Assembly (NCBI GenBank): GCA_023441905.1
Contig: JAEZNC010000268.1
Span: 1 to 5,341 of the forward strand
Reading direction: 5' to 3'
From: Bacillota bacterium
GTDB lineage: Bacteria > Bacillota > Clostridia > Christensenellales > SZUA-584
Length of the DNA: 5,341 nucleotides
Within the stretch, counting starts at the first letter, position 1. Every line of letters starts with the position of its first letter. The notes under the pieces are model-generated. The model was given only the letters and a program-made list of their open reading frames with translations. It made no database searches and had not been told where the DNA came from. The position numbers and the translations under genes are program-made. Positions 1 through 4,660 of the stretch are shown piece by piece.

Positions 1-784
1 GGATCAGCTGCGCTTTGATCGCGGCAGCTTCGGCATCGTTCTTATCGCCCTGTATAATCTCGCAGACGGTGCCGGGGCCGAGGTTATAATAAATCCAGCG
101 CGCATCCGGCACGAGCATGCGCACGCAGCCGTGTGAGGCGCGTTTGCCGAGCTCGTTGTACGATTGGGTATAGCTGCGCGGATTTCTCGATTCGTAAATC
201 AGCGAATGGCAGAATATACTGCGGACGATCTGTCGCCAGTACTGACCGAACACACCATAGGTCTGAAATTTGCCAAAGCGCACCGAGCTGGTGCCCATCT
301 CGAATGTGCCGATAGGCGTGGGCGTTTTGCGCGCGCCCGAGCTCACAATGATATAACGTACGGGAACGGTGTATTCGCCGGTCGCGTCTTTTTTATAGAC
401 CGTGGCGAACTGATGATAAACATTGATGACGAGCTTATAGGTATCTCCCGAAGGAAACGGCGGCAGCTCATTTTCGTCGTACACGTCGTTATCGCCGACA
501 AGCTCCTCAAATGCCATCGTGGTGGTGGGTGCAAGCTGCGCGAAGGTGAGCGGCTGCTTTTCCAGAGATAGCGGCTCCGGCTCGGGAGCCTGTGTGGGCT
601 CGGGCTTGGGAGACGGTGTTGCGGGCGGCGCCGCATCGGCGCTTTCGACGGCTGCTGCGGAAGCCTTTGCAGACGGTTCTTCCCCGTTCTGTTTCTGGTT
701 GGCGGAGTTCGCCGCCACATAGATGACAACGGCTGCCGCAATGCAAAGAATGATGATCAATATAATACGAACGGGTTTGCTCAC
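1..784 (-). CDS. Membrane-anchored L,D-transpeptidase (YkuD domain), 3' end outside window
   Basis: Likely forms 3->3 peptidoglycan cross-links or attaches groups to the stem peptide outside the membrane, through a catalytic cysteine. 261 codons are visible and the frame is still open at the left edge. Residues 6-25 are one hydrophobic helix after a short basic start, so the enzyme is probably an N-in membrane anchor. Residues 53-72 are a Pro/Glu/Ala-rich spacer. The YkuD catalytic domain starts near residue 116 (YKLVINVYHQFATVY) and includes TPTPIGTF (155-161), a His in FCHSLIYES (His193) and the signature SHGCVRM with Cys220. The GTG start at 784 is chosen because GGAGG (791-795) sits 6 bases upstream and the anchor follows at once. 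It has its own promoter downstream of the rsgA terminator, so it is a separate transcription unit. The family call is secure; the exact physiological reaction is inferred. Confidence 0.93.
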   Translation of the reverse strand, partial: MSKPVRIILIIILCIAAAVVIYVAANSANQKQNGEEPSAKASAAAVESADAAPPATPSPKPEPTQAPEPEPLSLEKQPLTFAQLAPTTTMAFEELVGDNDVYDENELPPFPSGDTYKLVINVYHQFATVYKKDATGEYTVPVRYIIVSSGARKTPTPIGTFEMGTSSVRFGKFQTYGVFGQYWRQIVRSIFCHSLIYESRNPRSYTQSYNELGKRASHGCVRMLVPDARWIYYNLGPGTVCEIIQGDKNDAEAAAIKAQLI

Positions 785-824
785 CGGTTACCTCCAAAAT
801 GCCATGTGTTATGCCAATATCTAG

Positions 825-858
825 ATTTTATAATAAATCAGAATTCAAGTCAAAGCAA
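825..858 (-). promoter_or_regulatory. Predicted sigma-A promoter of the L,D-transpeptidase gene
   Basis: On the minus strand, TTGACT (853-848) is followed after exactly 17 bases by TAAAAT (830-825). An overlapping alternative is TTGCTT (858-853), 17 bases, TATTAT (835-830). Either would start RNA around 815-825, giving a leader of about 35 bases before the GTG at 784. It lies between the rsgA terminator and the transpeptidase gene, where a promoter is expected. No experimental start site is known. Confidence 0.6.
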
Positions 859-872
859 ATCGCACACGAAAT

Positions 873-899
873 AAAAAACCCCGGGCTAACAGCCCGGGG
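873..899 (-). terminator. Intrinsic terminator of rsgA
   Basis: Read on the minus strand, CCCCGGGCT, a GTT loop and AGCCCGGGG form a perfect 9-bp GC-rich stem (899-879). Six Ts follow directly (878-873). It starts 17 bases past the rsgA stop codon and separates rsgA from the transpeptidase gene. On the plus strand no U-tract follows, so it acts in one direction. Confidence 0.92.
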
Positions 900-915
900 A
901 AGTGCAATGGTTAGC

Positions 916-1977
916 TCAGTGCTTGTTTTTTTCTTTGGCAAACTTTCGCGCGTTTTTAATGCCGCCGAAGTCCGAAAACATCTCGGTGATTTTTTCCTTC
1001 TCGATCTGCCTCGAATTGAGTCCGTCGTATCGGGCTTCTTTTTTGAGTTTGAAGTAGCTTTCCAGCCGGTCTTCGTCGAGCGAACCGCTCTCCACTGCTG
1101 CGCGCACCGCGCACCCCGGCTCGGCCTTGTGTGTGCAGTCACGAAAACGGCACTGCGCCGCAAGCGCATCGATATCCGAAAAGGCTTTCGCCAAATCGGC
1201 CGAATCGAGGCCGATCTCCCGCATACCCGGTGTGTCGATCACGACACCGCCCTGAGGCAGCGCAATCAACTCGCGCCTTGTGGTGGTGTGGCGCCCCTTG
1301 TCATCATCCTGTCGGATGGCCGCGGTTTTGAGAAGGCTTTCTCCGGCGAGCGCATTGATCAGCGTGGATTTGCCGACGCCCGAGGACCCGATAAAGGCGG
1401 CGGTTACGCCTTCTTTCAAATACGTCCGCAGTTTTACCAGCGTTTCCTCCAAAAAGCCGGACGTGACAAGCACGTCCGCGCCGATGGCGACGTCTGAAGC
1501 CTCGGCGAGCTTTTCATCTGTATCATCACAGATGTCTGACTTGGTCAGCACCACCACGGGCAGTGCGCAGCTGTTCCACGCGATGGAGAGATAACGTTCG
1601 AGCCGACGCAGATTGAAATCGTTGTTGAGCGACGAACAGATGAAGGCGATGTCAATATTCGCCGCAACAATCTGCGTGCCGTTCTTCTGGCCGGCGGCCT
1701 TGCGTTCAAATACGCTTTTTCGCGCCAGCACATGCTGAATCTGACCGTGTCCATTTTCGCCGCTTGATCGGTCCAGCATCACAAAATCGCCGACAACGGG
1801 GAAAGTGCCAAGATTCCGGCATTTTCCGGACACCTCGGCAAAGAACTCCGCATCCTCAGTGATCACCTTGCAAATATCCCGGCCCTGTGAAATCACTCGG
1901 CCGATCGTTTCATCGGGGTATAAAACCGCCTGCGCCGCAAAAAACGGTGTCAGGCCGTAATGTTTAAGTGTTTGCAT
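916..1977 (-). CDS. rsgA: Ribosome small subunit-dependent GTPase A (RsgA/YjeQ)
   Basis: A circularly permuted GTPase that checks late maturation of the 30S subunit; GTP hydrolysis on the 30S releases the factor. With the chosen start it has 353 residues, close to the usual 300-350. An N-terminal OB-fold-like region comes first (about residues 25-75). The G motifs follow in permuted order: G4 TKSD (145-148), G1 P-loop GSSGVGKS (197-204), the threonine-rich switch GRHTTTR (228-234) and G3 DTPG (248-251). The C-terminal zinc site is Cys276, Cys281, His283, Cys289, followed by a basic helical tail. The frame is open up to an ATG at 2019, but that codon has no ribosome binding site. The ATG at 1977 has GGAGG (1990-1986) 8 bases upstream and gives the normal start before YGLTPFF. 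The gene has its own promoter and terminator. The leader may regulate its translation (see 1986-2048). Confidence 0.96.
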   Translation of the reverse strand: MQTLKHYGLTPFFAAQAVLYPDETIGRVISQGRDICKVITEDAEFFAEVSGKCRNLGTFPVVGDFVMLDRSSGENGHGQIQHVLARKSVFERKAAGQKNGTQIVAANIDIAFICSSLNNDFNLRRLERYLSIAWNSCALPVVVLTKSDICDDTDEKLAEASDVAIGADVLVTSGFLEETLVKLRTYLKEGVTAAFIGSSGVGKSTLINALAGESLLKTAAIRQDDDKGRHTTTRRELIALPQGGVVIDTPGMREIGLDSADLAKAFSDIDALAAQCRFRDCTHKAEPGCAVRAAVESGSLDEDRLESYFKLKKEARYDGLNSRQIEKEKITEMFSDFGGIKNARKFAKEKNKH

Positions 1978-1985
1978 TTCATATT

Positions 1986-2048
1986 CCTCCAATATTGCTT
2001 GAATACGCTTTGGAGGCATGATAAATCAATTATTGACCACATACCTCC
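1986..2048 (-). promoter_or_regulatory. Candidate translational attenuator in the rsgA leader (two alternative hairpins)
   Basis: On the minus-strand RNA, CCUCCAA (2016-2010) is exactly complementary to UUGGAGG (1992-1986), which contains the rsgA Shine-Dalgarno. UAUU/AAUA can stack inside the same stem, leaving an AGCG bulge and a CAAGC loop, about 11 bp in all. The same CCUCC can instead pair upstream: GGAGGUAU (2048-2041) with AUGCCUCC (2019-2012) gives 8 pairs including one G-U. That upstream arm lies inside the 18-codon ORF, so the two pairings exclude each other and translation of the small ORF would decide between them. The layout resembles leader-peptide control such as that of erm genes. 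The complementarity is visible; the regulation is inferred, and chance pairing between a CCUCC and two GGAGG copies is possible. Confidence 0.4.
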
Positions 2049-2086
2049 GCATGTGTCACAATCTCCGCCTTGACTGTTTTTATCAT
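2030..2086 (-). CDS. 18-codon ORF upstream of rsgA, candidate leader peptide
   Basis: The encoded peptide is MIKTVKAEIVTHAEVCGQ. Its ATG at 2086 has AAAGGAG 7 bases upstream and sits about 25 bases after the probable transcription start, so it should be translated well. It ends at TAA 52 bases before the rsgA start. The peptide matches no family I recognise and has no signal sequence or membrane segment. Codons for Ala-Glu-Val contain the GGAGGUA arm that could pair with the anti-Shine-Dalgarno sequence of the rsgA leader, suggesting a regulatory uORF. The alternative is the broken 5' end of a lost gene that kept its promoter and ribosome binding site. It may also be an ordinary small protein. 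Confidence 0.45.
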   Translation of the reverse strand: MIKTVKAEIVTHAEVCGQ

Positions 2087-2118
2087 AAATGATCTCCTTT
2101 CATTGGTTAATCGACGTC

Positions 2119-2149
2119 ATTATATCATATATTATGGAAAAAGGCGCAA
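2119..2149 (-). promoter_or_regulatory. Predicted extended -10 promoter for the small ORF and rsgA
   Basis: On the minus strand, TGATATAAT (2127-2119) is a perfect extended -10 element. The best -35 is TTGCGC (2149-2144) with a long 19-base spacer, which an extended -10 can tolerate. Transcription would start near 2112, leaving about 25 bases before the 18-codon ORF and about 135 bases of leader before rsgA. Confidence 0.65.
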
Positions 2150-2175
2150 TACGATTGATAAATCGGTACAGGTTA

Positions 2176-2204
2176 TTGGCAAAACGTACCTCAGACAGTA
2201 TACT
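2176..2204 (+). promoter_or_regulatory. Predicted sigma-A promoter of the nucleoside kinase gene
   Basis: TTGGCA (2176-2181), a 17-base spacer and TATACT (2199-2204) match the housekeeping consensus well. The start would be near 2211, leaving a short leader that carries GGGAGG (2224-2229), 5 bases before the ATG at 2235. It is divergent from the rsgA promoter; the two -10 elements are about 75 bases apart. Confidence 0.7.
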
Positions 2205-2234
2205 TAACAGCAAGGGGCAAAAAGGGAGGCACAT

Positions 2235-3860
2235 ATGAAAAACATCTGCAATATCGTTGAAGGTGAGACCCGCAGAGAAACACCTTTTGAAGAAGACACA
2301 CGTCTGTGGCAGCTTGCGAAGAACAGGGGATATGACAGCGCCGTTTGCGCGCTGATGAACGGACGTATTGTTTCTCTTGCGGATGCGGTTGAGCAGGAAG
2401 CGGAGGTCAGGTTTTTATCGCCGTATGAGAGTGAGCAAGCCTCGCGCGTATTTCTGCGGGGGGCGACATTTGTTCTGTACCGCGCGGTGCGGGAACTGTT
2501 TGCCGACCGGAAATTTAAAGTGGAATACATGCTGTGCGGCGGTATTTACTGCGAAATGGAGCCGTTTTACGGGCAGGATATCACCGCGCTGAACCAGCAA
2601 ATGGCCAAGCTCATCGCGGCGGACGAAGAATTTGTGCTGCATCTGATGCGCGTGGACGAAGCCAAGAAGATTATGCTTGATGAAGGGCTGGCAGACAAGG
2701 CGGAGCTGCTCAGCTACCGACCGTTCGACTATTACCGGCTATACGAGTACGACGGGCTGCATAACTATTTTCACGGCATTATGCCCAGGAGCGCGGGATA
2801 TTTGAAGGACGCCAGGCTTTTCTCATACGGGGAAGGCATGATTTTAAAAATACCGACGCCGTACCATGAGGCGGAGGTATCGATTATTGACCAGCCCAAA
2901 TACGCGGATGTCTTTAAACAATCTGAGCGGTGGAGCCGGGAACTCTCGGTAACAAATGTGGCCGATATCAACAACATATTCCGGGAAGGCGGCATGGCCG
3001 AGTTTATCCGCGTAAACGAAGCGATGCACGTGAGCGCGATTAATGACATTGCGCGGCAGATCATTGAAAGAGAGAGTGTGCGCATTGTGCTGGTGGCCGG
3101 GCCTTCATCCTCCGGCAAGACCACGTTTGCATCACGTCTTTCCGTACAGCTGAAGGCGTTCGGCAGGCGCTGCCGCCCGATTTCTGTGGACGATTATTAT
3201 AAAAACCGGGAAGACATTCCGCTTGACGAGAAGGGAAAGCCCGATTTTGAATGCATTGAGGCGCTTGATACGCAAAAACTCGGCGAAGATCTTGAATTGC
3301 TGCTGGCAGGAAAAGAAGCGCAAATGCCCCGATTTGATTTTGTTACGGGCGAACGGCTCCGTGAGTCGGTCCCAATGCGCATTGACGATGATATTTTGGT
3401 GATTGAAGGGATTCATGGGCTTAACAATGCACTCACACATACGATTTCAGCGGATAAAAAGTTCAAGATTTTCATCTCACCGCTGACGACGCTCAATATC
3501 GACAGCCACAGCGTCGTGACCCCCGAAGACCTGCGCCTGCTGCGGCGGCTTGTGCGTGACAAACGCACACGCGCGTACTCGTTCGCGCAGACGTTTGCTA
3601 TATGGGACAGCGTGCGGCGCGGCGAGTTTAAATACATACTGCCGTATCAGCATACGGCGGATGTGATGTTCAATTCGGCTTTGTTCTATGAGCCGCTGAT
3701 GCTTAAAAAGCATGCCTACAGCGATCTTCGGCAGTTTACGCCTGATATGCCGCATTATCCCGAAGCGCTCGATCTGCTTAAATTTTTAAATTATTTTTTA
3801 AGCTTCAGCGATCAAGGCATTGTGCCGCAGACGAGCATACTGCGCGAATTTATTGGATAA
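2235..3860 (+). CDS. Nucleoside (uridine-type) kinase with ThrRS-like N-terminal half
   Basis: Probably phosphorylates a nucleoside such as uridine, using a nucleotide triphosphate, in the cytoplasm. The protein has 541 residues, more than twice a plain uridine kinase. Residues 1-62 resemble a TGS domain (MNGRIVSLADAVEQEAEVRFL at 41-61 matches the end of that fold in threonyl-tRNA synthetase). Residues about 70-215 resemble the second additional domain of the same enzyme (VLYRAVRELF, GGIYCEM, EEFVLHLMRVDEAKKIM). The kinase half starts near 280: P-loop GPSSSGKT (289-296), SVDDYY (317-322), VIEGIHGLN (379-387), lid region RRLVRDKRTRAYS (437-449) and the conserved tail PQTSILREFIG. No aminoacylation core is present, so it is not a synthetase. 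The start has GGGAGG 5 bases upstream. This fused arrangement is known in anaerobic Bacillota and Bacteroidota; the N-terminal role and true substrate are uncertain. Confidence 0.92.
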   Translation: MKNICNIVEGETRRETPFEEDTRLWQLAKNRGYDSAVCALMNGRIVSLADAVEQEAEVRFLSPYESEQASRVFLRGATFVLYRAVRELFADRKFKVEYMLCGGIYCEMEPFYGQDITALNQQMAKLIAADEEFVLHLMRVDEAKKIMLDEGLADKAELLSYRPFDYYRLYEYDGLHNYFHGIMPRSAGYLKDARLFSYGEGMILKIPTPYHEAEVSIIDQPKYADVFKQSERWSRELSVTNVADINNIFREGGMAEFIRVNEAMHVSAINDIARQIIERESVRIVLVAGPSSSGKTTFASRLSVQLKAFGRRCRPISVDDYYKNREDIPLDEKGKPDFECIEALDTQKLGEDLELLLAGKEAQMPRFDFVTGERLRESVPMRIDDDILVIEGIHGLNNALTHTISADKKFKIFISPLTTLNIDSHSVVTPEDLRLLRRLVRDKRTRAYSFAQTFAIWDSVRRGEFKYILPYQHTADVMFNSALFYEPLMLKKHAYSDLRQFTPDMPHYPEALDLLKFLNYFLSFSDQGIVPQTSILREFIG

Positions 3861-3930
3861 AGTTAACATATTTTTTATTGATAATGTCGCATCCTCTTGC
3901 AGAGAATAAATGCAAAAGGAGGCGTATTTA

Positions 3931-4191
3931 ATGAAGAAACTGTTGATTGCAATCATCGTTGTGGTTTTGTTCAGTTCAGTGTTGGTGGGATGCACCAACA
4001 GAAACAACAATACGACAACATCCCCGGGTAATACGGTTAAACCGGTAGCGACAGCGACAGTGAAGCCATCCGCAACAACCAATCCGGCGGCATCGGCAAC
4101 ACCTATACTGACCCCGAACGTGACCGGAACACCGGGCGCATCCATGCAGCCCGGCGGCACAGTCAGTCCTTTGGCAACTGTGAGTCCGTGA
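3931..4191 (+). CDS. Small Thr/Pro/Ser-rich lipoprotein, function unknown
   Basis: 86 residues. Lys-Lys at 2-3, a hydrophobic stretch (4-19) and the lipobox LVGC with Cys21 predict signal peptidase II processing and lipid anchoring outside the membrane. The mature part, about 66 residues, is low complexity: an Asn/Thr stretch (NRNNNTTT) and then many Thr, Pro, Ser, Ala and Val with TP, SP and KP steps. No folded domain is visible. It could be a spacer, a surface stalk or a glycosylated peptide; no function can be assigned. The ATG at 3931 is preferred over an in-frame ATG at 3910 because AAAAGGAGG (3914-3922) lies 8 bases before it and the signal peptide then starts normally. It begins 70 bases after the kinase stop. 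I saw neither a terminator nor a clear promoter between them, so read-through from the kinase is likely. A terminator follows at once. Confidence 0.85.
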   Translation: MKKLLIAIIVVVLFSSVLVGCTNRNNNTTTSPGNTVKPVATATVKPSATTNPAASATPILTPNVTGTPGASMQPGGTVSPLATVSP

Positions 4192-4201
4192 GAATGAGAG
4201 T

Positions 4202-4232
4202 AAAAAAAGGGTGCCCTACAGCACCTTTTTTT
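4202..4232 (+). terminator. Intrinsic terminator after the lipoprotein gene
   Basis: GGTGC (4210-4214), loop CCTACA and GCACC (4221-4225) form the core stem. A run of seven As before it and seven Ts after it (4226-4232) extends the stem and supplies the U-tract. It begins 10 bases after the lipoprotein stop. Because of the A-run it could also work on the opposite strand, though no minus-strand gene is seen that would need it. Confidence 0.88.
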
Positions 4233-4246
4233 ATTGTCTAAAGAAT

Positions 4247-4267
4247 ACCCCCGGTAGTACCGGGGGT
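4247..4267. repeat. GC-rich inverted repeat without a U-tract
   Basis: ACCCCCGG (4247-4254) and CCGGGGGT (4260-4267) pair perfectly around the loop TAGTA; TA/TA inside can extend the palindrome to 10 bp with a single central base. No T-run follows on the plus strand. On the minus strand only TATTCTTT follows, a poor U-tract. It may be a back-up or decayed terminator, an RNA 3'-end stabiliser, or one copy of a dispersed hairpin repeat. Confidence 0.7.
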
Positions 4268-4283
4268 TCAAAAGGCTTTAGCT

Positions 4284-4550
4284 ATGGAAAAGAAAACTCC
4301 TTTTGATATACTGAAAGCGGTCTAGCGCAGCGATGTCACCGAATGGATGAGACAAAAAGTCAAGCACATACAATGTGAAAGCAATTATCACATCATACTT
4401 GCACCAAGTACAGCAGAAAGATACTTTCAATCGGGACAGGTTGATATTGACTTCTCGCCTCATACCTGCACTCTAAAAAAACCATATCAACACGATAATA
4501 GACGCTATAGAAGAAATAGACGAAAAATAGTAAAATATGTAGCGACATAG
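4284..4550 (+). pseudogene. Possible gene remnant interrupted by an amber codon
   Basis: An ATG at 4284 opens a frame reading MEKKTPFDILKAV, then TAG at 4323-4325. The same frame stays open for 74 more codons to TAG at 4548-4550. Joined, the product would be about 88 residues, with a hydrophilic N-terminal part (RSDVTEWMRQKVKH) and a very basic C-terminal part (NRRYRRNRRK). AAAAGG at 4271-4276 is a weak ribosome binding site 8 bases before the first ATG; the internal ATG at 4347 has none. I recognise no family. The stretch is visibly AT-richer than its neighbours, with different codon use, which suggests imported or decaying DNA. It could equally be non-coding sequence with a chance open frame. 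The 67-codon downstream part alone is not convincing as a gene. Confidence 0.3.
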
Positions 4551-4660
4551 CAGATTATGTGCTAATATCAGACTATGAATCCGTAATTAAACAGTCCATT
4601 TGCATTGTCATGTTTATAGCGCACGCTGTTTTTATTAAGCACAATACGAGGAGGAATCAT
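4551..4660 (+). other. Upstream region of the zinc-ribbon gene
   Basis: With the preceding uncertain frame this forms roughly 390 bases (4268-4660) without a secure gene. It is AT-rich. The only element I can support is the ribosome binding site GAGGAGG (4648-4654), 6 bases before the ATG at 4661. I found no -35/-10 pair with proper spacing: TTGCAT and TTGTCA near 4600 have no good -10 at 16-19 bases. No RNA gene or riboswitch was recognised. Confidence 0.5.

Noticed and set aside
799..1497. 232-codon plus-strand ORF across rsgA
   Set aside because: It is antisense to the clear GTPase motifs of rsgA, has no good ribosome binding site and shows no family resemblance.
1978..2019. Longer rsgA start at ATG 2019, adding 14 residues
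   Set aside because: No ribosome binding site precedes that ATG, while ATG 1977 has GGAGG at 8 bases and gives the usual protein start.
2018..2092. Plus-strand ORF of 24 codons after a GGAGG
   Set aside because: The GGAGG is only one base from the ATG, too close to work; this GGAGG is better explained as the complement of the CCUCC arm in the rsgA leader.
2235..2860. Threonyl-tRNA synthetase gene
   Set aside because: Only N-terminal-type domains are present; the catalytic core motifs are missing and the frame continues into a kinase.
3889..3912. GCAT...ATGC with inner CTCT/AGAG as a hairpin before the lipoprotein gene
   Set aside because: Two 4-bp helices with an unpaired, asymmetric interior and no U-tract; not distinguishable from chance.
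3798..4271. 157-codon minus-strand ORF opposite the lipoprotein
   Set aside because: It overlaps the kinase end, lipoprotein and terminator, and is Val/Ala/Gly-rich only because it mirrors the Thr/Pro/Ser codons; the plus-strand gene has the signal peptide and ribosome binding site.
4618..4635. AGCG-CA-CGCT followed by GTTTTTATT as a terminator
   Set aside because: The loop would be only two bases and the stem four, too weak for a terminator.
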